From Alicycliphilus denitrificans_A (GTDB lineage Bacteria > Pseudomonadota > Gammaproteobacteria > Burkholderiales > Burkholderiaceae_C), in assembly GCF_044792555.1 (NCBI RefSeq), contig NZ_CP126238.1:2232001-2296000 (forward strand): a stretch of 64,000 nt of DNA. Direction: 5' to 3'. Shown here in pieces: positions 16,631 through 24,410 of this stretch. The position numbers and the translations under genes were made by a program. Every line of letters starts with the position of its first letter. Within the stretch, counting starts at the first letter, position 1. A model generated the notes under the pieces. The model saw only the letters and a list, made by a program, of their open reading frames with translations, did not search any database and was not told where the DNA came from.

Positions 16631-17437
16631 TCAGACGGGGTGGGCCGAGGCCGCAGCCGCAGCCTCCTGCGCCAGGCGCAGGCGTTCGCGGCTGTTGGTG
16701 AGGTGCACGCGCATGGCGGCGCGGGCGGACTCCGCATCCTTGCGCGCGATGGCCGTGTAGATTTCCTCGTGCTCACGGTTCACGCGCTGCAGGTAGCCGT
16801 CGTTGGGCGCGGTGCTGCGCGCCGTGCCCACGCGGGTGCGCGGGATCAGCGTAGTGCCCAGATGGTTCATGATGTCCGCGAAATAGCGGTTGCCCGTGGC
16901 CTGCGCGATCTGCAGGTGAAAGCGGAAGTCGTGCGCCACCGTGTCTTGGCCCTGCTCGGTGCAGTGCGCAAAGTCATCGAGCGCGGCGCGCATGGCCTGT
17001 AGCTGCACCTCGGTGCGGCGCTGCGCGGCCAGGCCTGCGGACTCGGTCTCCAGGCTGATGCGCAGCTCCAGCACCGCCAGCACGTCCACCGATGCGGCTA
17101 GCTCCGACGGGTCCAGCAAGAACATACCGCCAGTGCGCGGCTGCAGCACAAAGGTGCCTATGCCATGGCGCGTCTCCGCCAGGCCGGCGGCCTGGAGCTT
17201 GGACAATGCCTCGCGCACCACGGTGCGGCTGACGTCATAGCCCTGCACCAGTTCCGATTCCGTGGGCAGCTTGTCGCCTTCGCGCAGCAGGCCCTGGCGG
17301 ATCTTGCCCTCGAACTCCTCGAACAGCAGCTTCGCCAGACTGCGCCCCCCGCCACGGCCGGACTTGCCGCGCAGCGAAGAGGAGGACAAGGCCGCGGAAG
17401 AGGGGGATTCGGGTAATCCCGTGTGTGGGGTATTCAT
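16631..17437 (-). CDS. FadR-family (GntR) transcriptional regulator of the aldarate cluster
   Basis: A 268-residue regulator. The GntR winged helix spans about residues 35-100 (RSLAKLLFEEFEGKIRQGLL, then GDKLPTESELVQGYDVSRT). The C-terminal FCD domain carries the histidines expected of the metal/ligand pocket (HDFRFHLQIAQATGN, NREHEEIYTAI). The N-terminal 34 residues are low-complexity serine/glycine-rich. The gene is flanked by the two copies of its likely operator and sits between the minus-strand kdgD/gudD run and the plus-strand enolase/garD run, so it probably represses both until an aldarate or breakdown product binds. Confidence 0.88.
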   Translation of the reverse strand: MNTPHTGLPESPSSAALSSSSLRGKSGRGGGRSLAKLLFEEFEGKIRQGLLREGDKLPTESELVQGYDVSRTVVREALSKLQAAGLAETRHGIGTFVLQPRTGGMFLLDPSELAASVDVLAVLELRISLETESAGLAAQRRTEVQLQAMRAALDDFAHCTEQGQDTVAHDFRFHLQIAQATGNRYFADIMNHLGTTLIPRTRVGTARSTAPNDGYLQRVNREHEEIYTAIARKDAESARAAMRVHLTNSRERLRLAQEAAAAASAHPV

Positions 17438-17461
17438 GCATGTGATCATAATTCGTTGCAC

Positions 17462-17476
17462 GTCATCAGACAACAT
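17462..17476. promoter_or_regulatory. Putative operator of the FadR-type regulator, site B
   Basis: GTCATCAGACAACAT lies 25 bases upstream of the regulator start and about 65 bases upstream of the divergent enolase gene, so one site could control both directions (autoregulation plus repression of the plus-strand operon). The motif is shared with site A at 16557-16571. The surrounding bases CATGATTATG and ATATGTCTTAACG are AT-rich, as expected for overlapping promoters. Confidence 0.6.
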
Positions 17477-17540
17477 ATGTCTTAACGAGCCAAAGTTCCT
17501 CAATGCACTGGGCCAGATGCTCCACACCGCTGGCACGAAG

Positions 17541-18836
17541 ATGAATACCTCCCACGCGATCCGTCACATCCGCATCACGCCCATTGCCTTCCGCGACCCG
17601 CCGCTGCTCAACGCGGCAGGCATCCACGAGCCCTGGGCGCTGCGCTCCATCATCGAGATCGAAACGGCCTCGGGCCTGGTGGGCATCAACGAAAGCTATG
17701 GCGACCAGCCCATGCTGGACGCGTTGGCCAAGGCCGCGCCGGCCCTCGCCGGCCTGTCTCCCTGGGCGCTCAACGAGATGGAGAGCCGCGTGGCGGCCCT
17801 GGTCGCACCGCCGAAGCTGACGGCCTCGGAGTTTCTGGGCCAGCAGGTGTCCTTGGCGCCGGGCACCCATGTGTCCAAGACGGTGGCCAAGGTCACCAGC
17901 GCGTTCGAGGTGGCCATGCTGGACCTGCAGGGCCAGCTAGCACGGGCCCCGGTGGTGGACCTGCTGGGCGGCGCGGCGCGCGCCAGCGTGCCCTTTTCGG
18001 CCTACCTGTTCTACAAGTACGCGGAGCATATCGACAGACCTTACGCGCCCGATGCCTGGGGCGAGGCGCTCACGCCCGCGCAGCTGGTGGCGCAAGCGCG
18101 GCGCATGATCGCGCAGTACGGCTTCCAGAGCATCAAGCTCAAGGCCGGCACCCTGCCGCCCGAGCAGGAGGCGGCCGGCATCCTGGCGCTGGCCGAGGCC
18201 TTTCCGGGCATGCCGCTGCGCATCGACCCCAACGGCAACTGGACGGTGCAGACCAGTCTGAAGATCGTGCAGCAGCTGCACGGCGTGCTCGAATACTACG
18301 AAGACCCGGCCCCGGGCCTGGAGGGCATGGCCGCCGTGGCGCGCGAGTGTGACGTACCGCTGGCCACCAACATGGTTGTCACCGACTTTGCCGAGTTCCG
18401 CCGCAACGCCGACATGGGCTGCCCGGTGAAGATCGTGCTCAGCGACCACCACTACTGGGGCGGGCTGCGCGCCACGCAGCGGCTGTCCACGCTGTGCCAG
18501 ACCTTCGACCTGGGCCTGTCGATGCACAGCAATTCCCACCTGGGCATCAGTCTGGTGGCAATGGCGCACCTGTGCGCCAGCGTGCCGCAGCTGACCTATG
18601 CCTGCGACACGCACTACCCCTGGCAGGACGAGGAGGTCGTCGAGGGTGGCCGCCTGCAGTTCGAGCAGGGCAGCCTGCGCGTGCCAACCACGCCGGGCCT
18701 GGGCGTCACACTGGACCGCGCGGCGCTGGCCCGCCTGCACGACAACTACCTGGGCTGCGGCATCCGCAACCGCGATGACCTCGGGCAGATGCGCAAGTAC
18801 GACCCCACTTTTACCGGCAGACAGCCACGTTTCTGA
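17541..18836 (+). CDS. Glucarate-dehydratase-like enolase superfamily protein
   Basis: A 431-residue enolase-superfamily enzyme of the glucarate dehydratase subgroup. Active-site residues are visible: K199-x-K201 (IKLKAG), D229 and N231 (IDPNGNW), E254 (YYEDPAPG), N277 (LATNMVV) and H329 (LSMHSNSHLGIS). It is clearly different from the GudD at 11.1-12.4 kb, so it may prefer another aldarate (idarate, altrarate or a related acid); that is inference. I chose the ATG at 17541 because upstream codons overlap the operator. It is first in a plus-strand operon with a Bug receptor and garD. Confidence 0.85.
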   Translation: MNTSHAIRHIRITPIAFRDPPLLNAAGIHEPWALRSIIEIETASGLVGINESYGDQPMLDALAKAAPALAGLSPWALNEMESRVAALVAPPKLTASEFLGQQVSLAPGTHVSKTVAKVTSAFEVAMLDLQGQLARAPVVDLLGGAARASVPFSAYLFYKYAEHIDRPYAPDAWGEALTPAQLVAQARRMIAQYGFQSIKLKAGTLPPEQEAAGILALAEAFPGMPLRIDPNGNWTVQTSLKIVQQLHGVLEYYEDPAPGLEGMAAVARECDVPLATNMVVTDFAEFRRNADMGCPVKIVLSDHHYWGGLRATQRLSTLCQTFDLGLSMHSNSHLGISLVAMAHLCASVPQLTYACDTHYPWQDEEVVEGGRLQFEQGSLRVPTTPGLGVTLDRAALARLHDNYLGCGIRNRDDLGQMRKYDPTFTGRQPRF

Positions 18837-18866
18837 GCCCCTTCCATTCCACCAGGAGACACCTCC

Positions 18867-19871
18867 ATGCAACGCCGCACCTTGATCAAAAGCTCTCTCG
18901 CCGCCGCCAGCGCCCTGCTGCTGGGCAGCGCCTTTGCCACCCTGCCCGCAGCGGCGCAGGGCAACTGGCCCGCGGGCAAGGCCATCACCTACCTGGTGCC
19001 GTTTCCGCCCGGCGGCAATACCGACACTCTGGCGCGCGTGATCGCCCAGCCGCTGGGCCAGGCGCTGGGCACGCCCGTGGTCATCGACAACAAGGGCGGC
19101 GCCGGTGGCGGCGTGGGCTCGGCCATCGCCGCGCGCGCGCCGGCCGACGGCTACACCATCCTTGGCGGCACCATCAGCTCGCATGCCATCAACGTGAGCC
19201 TGTACGCCAAGCTGGATTACGACCCCGTCAAGTCCTTCACGCCGGTCGCCATGCTGGGCTCCGGCCCGCTGGTGCTGGTAGTGCCGGCCGCCAGCCCCTA
19301 CAAGACGCTCTCGGACGTGCTCGCCGCCAGCAAGGCCAAGGCCGCGGCGGGCGGCCTGTCTTCGGCCTCGCCCGGTAGCGGCACCTCCAACCACATGGCA
19401 CTGGAGCTGCTCGCGTACCAGACGGGCGTGAAGTTCACGCATGTGCCCTACAAGGGCAGTGGCCCGGCCGTGCAGGACGTGATCGGCGGCCAGGTGGACA
19501 TGATGTTCGACACCGCGTTGGTCGTTGGCCCGCACATCCAGTCCGGCAAGCTGCGGCCCATCGCCGTGACCAGCTCCAAGCGCGTGGAGTCGCTGCCCGA
19601 CGTGCCCACCATCGCCGAGGCCGGCGAAAAAGGCTTCGACATGGGTTCCTGGCAGGCGGTGTTCGCACCCGCGGGCACACCCAAGCCCATTGTGGACCGG
19701 CTGCACGCGGAGATCATGAAGATCGTCGCCACCCCGGAAGTCCAGGCGCGCCTCAAAGCCTTCGGCATGGTGCCGTCCACCATGACGCCGGCCGAATTGG
19801 GGGCCTTCCAGAAGGCTGAGGTGGCCAAGTGGGCGCAGGTGATCAAGGCCGCGGGCATCAAGGCCGATTGA
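18867..19871 (+). CDS. Bug/TctC-family periplasmic solute receptor 3
   Basis: A 334-residue receptor. The signal peptide starts MQRRTLIKSSLAAASALLLG and probably ends near PAAAQGNWP. Family motifs are YLVPFPPGGNTDTLARVIAQ and PYKGSGPAVQDVIGGQVDMM. A ribosome binding site (AGGAG) precedes the ATG. It lies 30 bases after the enolase gene and 16 bases before garD, so it belongs to the plus-strand aldarate operon and probably binds a substrate of those dehydratases. Confidence 0.9.
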   Translation: MQRRTLIKSSLAAASALLLGSAFATLPAAAQGNWPAGKAITYLVPFPPGGNTDTLARVIAQPLGQALGTPVVIDNKGGAGGGVGSAIAARAPADGYTILGGTISSHAINVSLYAKLDYDPVKSFTPVAMLGSGPLVLVVPAASPYKTLSDVLAASKAKAAAGGLSSASPGSGTSNHMALELLAYQTGVKFTHVPYKGSGPAVQDVIGGQVDMMFDTALVVGPHIQSGKLRPIAVTSSKRVESLPDVPTIAEAGEKGFDMGSWQAVFAPAGTPKPIVDRLHAEIMKIVATPEVQARLKAFGMVPSTMTPAELGAFQKAEVAKWAQVIKAAGIKAD

Positions 19872-19887
19872 TGGAGACCGCACCGCG

Positions 19888-21450
19888 ATGAGCACACCAG
19901 CTCCCCTCTGCATTGCCATGCACGCGGCCGACAACGTCGCCATCGTGGCCAACGATGGCGGCCTGCCCGCCGGCACCGTGCTGCCTGGCGGCTTGGTGCT
20001 GCTGGACAAGGTGCCCCAGGCGCACAAGGTGGCGCTGGTGGACATTCCCGAGGGCGGCGCGGTGCGCCGCTACAACGTGGCCATAGGCTACGCGATCCAG
20101 TCCATAGCGGCCGGCAGCTGGGTGCATGAGCGCCTGCTGCACATGCCCGAGGCGCGCGCGCTGGACGGCCTGCCCATGGCCACCGTCAAGCCGCCCGCGA
20201 TGGAGCCGCTCGAAGGCTACACCTTTGAGGGCTACCGCAACGCCGACGGATCCGTGGGCACGCGCAACATCCTGGCCATCACGCAGACGGTGCAGTGCGT
20301 GGCCGGGGTGACGGCCTTTGCCGTGCAGCGCATCAAGGCCGAGCTGCTGCCCAGGTACCCCCACGTGGACGACGTGGTGGCGCTGGAGCACGGCTACGGC
20401 TGCGGCGTCGCCATCGACGCGCCGGATGCTGCGGTGCCGATCCGTACGCTGCGCAACATCAGCCTCAACCCAAACTTTGGCGGCGAGGTGATGGTAGTCA
20501 GCCTGGGCTGCGAGAAGCTGCAGCCCGAGCGCCTGCTGCCGCCCGGCAGCATTCCTCTGGTGGACCAGCGCACTTTGCAGCAGGCGCCGCTGGACGTGGT
20601 GTGCCTGCAGGACGAGGCGCATGTCGGTTTCATGTCCATGGTCGAGTCCATCCTGCGCCAGGCCGAGGAGCACCTGGAGCGCCTGAACGCGCGCCGGCGC
20701 GAGACGGTGCCTGCCAGCGAGCTGGTGGTGGGCGTGCAGTGCGGCGGCAGCGACGCCTTCAGCGGCGTGACGGCCAACCCGGCCGTGGGCTTTTGCACCG
20801 ATTTGCTGGTGCGCGCCGGCGCCACCGTGATGTTCAGCGAGGTGACCGAGGTGCGCGACGGCATCGACCAGCTCACCGCGCGCGCCGCCACGCCCGAGGT
20901 GGCGCAGGCCCTGATCGACCAGATGGCCTGGTACGACGCCTACCTGGCGCGCGGCCGCGTGGACCGCAGTGCCAACACCACGCCAGGCAACAAGCAGGGC
21001 GGGTTGTCGAACATCGTCGAGAAGGCCATGGGCTCCATCGTCAAGTCGGGCACGGCGCCGATCAGCGGCGTGCTGGCGCCCGGAGCCAAGCTGGCGCAAA
21101 AGGGCCTGGTCTATGCGGCCACGCCGGCGTCGGATTTCATCTGCGGCACGCTGCAGCTGGCGGCCGGCATGAACCTGCATGTCTTCACCACCGGGCGCGG
21201 CACGCCCTACGGCCTAGCCGCGTGCCCGGTCATCAAGGTGGCCACGCGCAGCGACCTGGCGCGGCGCTGGCACGACCTGATGGATGTGAACGCCGGCCGC
21301 ATCGCCGACGGCCAGGCCAGCATCGAGGACGTGGGCTGGGAGCTGTTCCGCCTGATGCTCGACGTGGCCAGTGGCCGCAGGAAGACCTGGGCCGAGCACT
21401 GGAAGCTGCACAACGCGCTGGTGCTGTTCAACCCGGCGCCGGTGACCTGA
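19888..21450 (+). CDS. garD: Galactarate dehydratase / UxaA-family hydrolyase
   Basis: A 520-residue UxaA/GarD-family dehydratase. The N-terminal SAF-like domain is at about residues 15-95. It is followed by the conserved YRNADGSVGTRNILAIT and the cysteine-containing stretches HGYGCG, SLGCEK and QCGGSDAFSG of the catalytic part. GarD turns galactarate into 5-dehydro-4-deoxyglucarate, the same intermediate made by GudD, which KdgD then uses. An altronate dehydratase role is possible from family similarity alone, but the neighbours favour galactarate. It is last in the plus-strand operon and is followed by a strong terminator. Confidence 0.88.
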   Translation: MSTPAPLCIAMHAADNVAIVANDGGLPAGTVLPGGLVLLDKVPQAHKVALVDIPEGGAVRRYNVAIGYAIQSIAAGSWVHERLLHMPEARALDGLPMATVKPPAMEPLEGYTFEGYRNADGSVGTRNILAITQTVQCVAGVTAFAVQRIKAELLPRYPHVDDVVALEHGYGCGVAIDAPDAAVPIRTLRNISLNPNFGGEVMVVSLGCEKLQPERLLPPGSIPLVDQRTLQQAPLDVVCLQDEAHVGFMSMVESILRQAEEHLERLNARRRETVPASELVVGVQCGGSDAFSGVTANPAVGFCTDLLVRAGATVMFSEVTEVRDGIDQLTARAATPEVAQALIDQMAWYDAYLARGRVDRSANTTPGNKQGGLSNIVEKAMGSIVKSGTAPISGVLAPGAKLAQKGLVYAATPASDFICGTLQLAAGMNLHVFTTGRGTPYGLAACPVIKVATRSDLARRWHDLMDVNAGRIADGQASIEDVGWELFRLMLDVASGRRKTWAEHWKLHNALVLFNPAPVT

Positions 21451-21471
21451 AGGGCAGAGAAAAGCTCCATG

Positions 21472-21516
21472 GCAGGAAGCCGCCACCCCGCAAGGGTGTG
21501 GCGGCTTCCTGCTTTT
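21472..21516 (+). terminator. Intrinsic terminator after garD
   Basis: A perfect 15-bp stem, GCAGGAAGCCGCCAC with GTGGCGGCTTCCTGC, loop 11 bases, followed by TTTT. It ends the plus-strand aldarate operon. Confidence 0.9.
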
Positions 21517-21575
21517 AAATTGAGAGCTATCCGCGCTTTATGGGAGCGTGCCAGACCGGAAAAAGACTTGAAATG
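21512..21575. repeat. Dispersed palindromic repeat, copy 4 (degenerate)
   Basis: It reads TTTTAAATTGAGAGCTATCC, then GCGCTTTATGGGAGCGTGCC, between the garD terminator and the 3' end of yggL. The AGCT and GCGCTT...GAGCG parts agree with the other copies; the AT arm is decayed. Confidence 0.5.
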
Positions 21576-21582
21576 CGCAGTT

Positions 21583-21921
21583 TCAGTCCTCCACGTACCA
21601 CGCGTCCTTCAGGTCGCTCAGCGTGGCCTCGGCCACCTCGGGCTGGGCGGCCAGCCAGGCCTGCGTGGCCTGGCGATCCTGCTCGGTGGCGGAGCCGCGC
21701 TCGAAGGCCGTGACGAAACCCTCGCGCACCCAGCCGGCGGCAGCCAGGTTGCGCGGCACGAGCAGCTCGCGCACGAAGCGGTCCATCAGCGCCTCTTCCT
21801 GCTCGGGAGTCAGCTCTTGCTTGACCTTGAGTTCGTATTCGAAGCCGAACTCCTGGAATTCGCCCACGCGCATTTTCTTGCGCTGGCGGCGGCTGCGGTG
21901 CTTGTTGGGTGGAAGTGCCAT
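21583..21921 (-). CDS. yggL: YggL family 50S ribosome-binding protein
   Basis: A 112-residue protein with the YggL (DUF469) pattern: a basic N-terminus MALPPNKHRSRRQRKKMRVG, then EFQEFGFEYELKVKQELTPE, and a C-terminal half with WVREGFVTAFERG. In E. coli, YggL binds the large ribosomal subunit. Length is close to the usual 108 residues. It starts 27 bases after the trpB stop, so the two genes are probably co-transcribed. Confidence 0.88.
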   Translation of the reverse strand: MALPPNKHRSRRQRKKMRVGEFQEFGFEYELKVKQELTPEQEEALMDRFVRELLVPRNLAAAGWVREGFVTAFERGSATEQDRQATQAWLAAQPEVAEATLSDLKDAWYVED

Positions 21922-21947
21922 GTTTAAAAACTCCTGAATGAAAAAAA

Positions 21948-23156
21948 TCAAAGGCCCAGCACCTTGGCGACATAGTCCGCATCCTTGTCGCCGCGGCCCG
22001 ACAGGTTCACCAGGATGTGGCAGTCCTTGGGCAGGCCGGGCGCCACGCGCATGGCCCAGGCCACGGCGTGGGCGCTCTCCAGCGCCGGGATGATGCCCTC
22101 CACGCGCGACAGCTGCATGAACGCATCCAGGCATTCCTTGTCGGTCACGGCTTCGTACTGCACGCGGCCTATGTCCTTCAGGTAGCTGTGCTGCGGCCCC
22201 ACGCCGGGATAGTCCAGGCCCGAGGCAATGCTGTGCACGGCGGCGGGCACGCCGGGGGCGTCCTCCAGCACGTAGCACTTCATGCCGTGGATCTCGCCGG
22301 GCTTGCCCATGGTGAGCGTGGCCGCATGGCGGCCGGGCTTGTCGGTGCCTTCGCCCGAGGGCTCCACGCCCACCAGCTTCACGCCGGCATCCTCCAGGAA
22401 GGCCGTGAAGATGCCCATGGCGTTGCTGCCGCCGCCCACGCAGGCCGTCACGTAGTCGGGCAGGCGGCCGTGTTTGGCCTGGAACTGCTCGCGCGCCTCG
22501 CGGCCGATGATGCTCTGGAAGTCGCGCACCATCATCGGGAAGGGGTGGGGGCCCACCACCGAGCCGATGGCGTAGAGGTAATCCGTGGGATTGTTCAGGT
22601 ATTCCTCGAAGGCGCTGTCCACGGCCTCCTTCAGCGTGGCCGCGCCGCGCGTCACGGCGACAAGCTTGCAGCCCAGAATGCGCATCTTGGTGACGTTGGG
22701 GTGTTCCTTCTCGATGTCCACCTGGCCCATGTGGATCTCGCAGGGGATGCCCACCAGCGCGCAGGCCGTGGCCAGGGCCACGCCATGCTGGCCGGCGCCG
22801 GTTTCGGCAATCACCTTCTTCTTGCCCATGAACTTGGCCAGCAGCGCCTCGCCCAGGCAGTGGTTGATCTTGTGCGCGCCGGTGTGGTTCAGGTCCTCGC
22901 GCTTGAGGTGGATCTGCGCGCCGCCCAACTGCTGCGACAGGCGCCGCGCATGAAAGATCGGGCTGGGCCGACCCACGTAGTCGGCAAACAACTGGGCCAG
23001 TTCATCCTGAAAATCCTGCCGCTTGGTGATCTCGGCATAGGCCAGGTTGATGTCGTCCATGGCCTGCTTGAGGTGCGGCGGCACCAACTGGCCGCCGTAG
23101 GGGCCAAAGAAACCGGCGGCGTCCGGCATGGGTGCGAAGGCGGGCAAGGTGCTCAT
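21948..23156 (-). CDS. trpB: Tryptophan synthase beta chain (stand-alone copy)
   Basis: A 402-residue PLP enzyme. The lysine that binds PLP is in LNHTGAHKINHCLGEAL near residues 84-100, and the phosphate-binding loop is CVGGGSNAMGIF. Indole plus serine gives tryptophan. No trpA or other trp gene is near, and the neighbour is yggL, so this is an isolated copy. It is a TrpB1-type sequence by length and motifs. Whether it is the only TrpB of the genome or a second copy cannot be seen here. A dispersed repeat lies immediately upstream. Confidence 0.93.
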   Translation of the reverse strand: MSTLPAFAPMPDAAGFFGPYGGQLVPPHLKQAMDDINLAYAEITKRQDFQDELAQLFADYVGRPSPIFHARRLSQQLGGAQIHLKREDLNHTGAHKINHCLGEALLAKFMGKKKVIAETGAGQHGVALATACALVGIPCEIHMGQVDIEKEHPNVTKMRILGCKLVAVTRGAATLKEAVDSAFEEYLNNPTDYLYAIGSVVGPHPFPMMVRDFQSIIGREAREQFQAKHGRLPDYVTACVGGGSNAMGIFTAFLEDAGVKLVGVEPSGEGTDKPGRHAATLTMGKPGEIHGMKCYVLEDAPGVPAAVHSIASGLDYPGVGPQHSYLKDIGRVQYEAVTDKECLDAFMQLSRVEGIIPALESAHAVAWAMRVAPGLPKDCHILVNLSGRGDKDADYVAKVLGL

Positions 23157-23179
23157 GGATGTGATGATGCGGGTGGTTG

Positions 23180-23238
23180 CTGAAAATAATAGCTACTCAC
23201 GCTTGCTGCATAAGCGCTATCTGCTGTTTTTATCAAAA
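23180..23238. repeat. Dispersed palindromic repeat, copy 5
   Basis: It reads TGAAAATAATAGCTACTCAC, then GCTTGCTGCATAAGCGCTAT, then CTGCTGTTTTTATC, upstream of trpB. The arm GCTT...AAGC and the T-rich tail match the copy in gluQ. It lies in the trpB promoter region and could influence transcription. Confidence 0.65.
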
Positions 23239-23397
23239 GAAAGAAGCCGGCATGCAGGCCCTGCCGCCCGGATGCTGGAAAACGCTGGTAGCCATGCGAC
23301 CCGGCATGATATGCCAGCGGCGAGGCTGCCCATGCGGGCTTTCAGCCGCAGGGCAGGGGGGTTGCCGTGCCACGGAGCCGCGCAGCAGAATCCACCC

Positions 23398-23784
23398 ATG
23401 CATCTGGAGCCCTACAAGCGCGTAGACGGCGTGCCATTCACCGCCACGCGCGCCGACATCATCCGCGCCCACGGCCAGCCGCTGAGCGAGGAACGCAACA
23501 ACGTGGGCCTGACGGCGCTGGATTACTGCCGCGTGGTGTATCGCTTTCAGGATAGCGGCCGGCTGGAGGAGGTCACCACTCGTGCCCGGGTGCTGCACCT
23601 GGATACTTTGGTGATTCCATTAGGCCACCTGGCCGCGTTTGTGCGCACCCACGACGGCGCATCCTTCGAGCGCGCGGGCTTTCTGGTCAGCCCCCGCTAC
23701 GGCATCGCCTTTGTGCCGGATGAGCCCGGCTGGGTCACTGCGCTGGCACGGGACTGCTTGCCGCAATGGGAGGCCATGGCGTAG
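23398..23784 (+). CDS. Conserved-looking small protein of unknown function
   Basis: A 128-residue protein starting MHLEPYKRVDGVPFTATRAD. I do not recognise the family. It has alternating hydrophobic strands, ends in QWEAMA and has no signal peptide or membrane segment. The start at 23398 was chosen because it opens a compact domain; upstream codons in the same frame run through the palindromic repeat and look non-coding. Its last 50 bases overlap the 3' end of the convergent gloA gene. Confidence 0.65.
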   Translation: MHLEPYKRVDGVPFTATRADIIRAHGQPLSEERNNVGLTALDYCRVVYRFQDSGRLEEVTTRARVLHLDTLVIPLGHLAAFVRTHDGASFERAGFLVSPRYGIAFVPDEPGWVTALARDCLPQWEAMA

Positions 23785-24229
23785 GTGCTCCTTGCACCTG
23801 TTTATCAGGCAAGCCCGTACCCGTGCCGGCATCGTCCTTGCGCTCGATCAGCTCGATCTTGTAGCCATCGGGGTCGGTCACGAAGGCAATGACCGTAGTG
23901 CCCCCCATGACCGGCCCTGCCTCGCGCGTCACTGCGCCACCGGCCTCCTTGATCTTCTTGCAGGCCGCATACGCATCTGGGACCCCCAGGGCGATGTGGC
24001 CGTAGGCCGTGCCCATCTCGTAGCTTTCCACGCCCCAGTTGTAGGTCAGCTCGATCTCGGCCTGACCCGGGTTGCCGCCCTCAAAGCCCAGAAAGGCCAG
24101 CGAGTATTTGTACTCGGGGTTCTCGGAGGTGCGCAGCAACTGCATGCCCAGCACCTGGGTGTAGAAGTCAATGGAGCGCTGGAGATTGCCAACGCGCAGC
24201 ATGGTGTGCAGAAGTCTCATGCCCGACAT
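23735..24229 (-). CDS. gloA: Lactoylglutathione lyase (glyoxalase I)
   Basis: A 164-residue GloA that isomerises the hemithioacetal of methylglyoxal and glutathione to lactoylglutathione. The core MRLLHTMLRVGNLQRSIDFY and the metal-binding strands (EIELTYNW, GHIALGV, DPDGYKIELIE) are complete by residue 131. Oddity: about 33 extra residues rich in Pro, Ala and Gly follow the usual end, and their codons overlap the convergent gene. The last chromosomal gene before the mobile element. Start could also be the ATG at 24220. Confidence 0.9.
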   Translation of the reverse strand: MSGMRLLHTMLRVGNLQRSIDFYTQVLGMQLLRTSENPEYKYSLAFLGFEGGNPGQAEIELTYNWGVESYEMGTAYGHIALGVPDAYAACKKIKEAGGAVTREAGPVMGGTTVIAFVTDPDGYKIELIERKDDAGTGTGLPDKQVQGAPTPWPPIAASSPVPAQ

Positions 24230-24410
24230 TGTGGCGGCTTAGCGAACAGGCGTGAGCGACAACCGTACAGAGATGAATGAATAGTCCTGAAAAACATACG
24301 ATGTATATTAAATGACACTTTTTGTTGCATTTTCGCGGCGCTAAGTGTCACTCCCTTGGCAAATTTCATAGTTCTTTCGTTGTTTGGTTCAACCATCCAG
24401 CGAGGTCACT
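24230..24410. promoter_or_regulatory. Junction region and parA promoter/operator
   Basis: The 181 bases between gloA and parA are much more AT-rich than the chromosome to the left. They hold a perfect 8-bp inverted repeat, TGACACTT (24313-24320) and AAGTGTCA (24343-24350), spaced 22 bases, a likely ParA/ParB operator or parS-like site. The sequence ACATACGATGTATATTAAAT just before it resembles the centre of Xer dif sites only loosely. No tRNA gene is present. The left end of the mobile element presumably lies in this stretch but cannot be fixed from one copy. Confidence 0.45.

Noticed and set aside
24230..24410. tRNA gene as integration target
   Set aside because: No cloverleaf, anticodon arm or TTCRANY-type T-loop could be built in the gap between gloA and parA.
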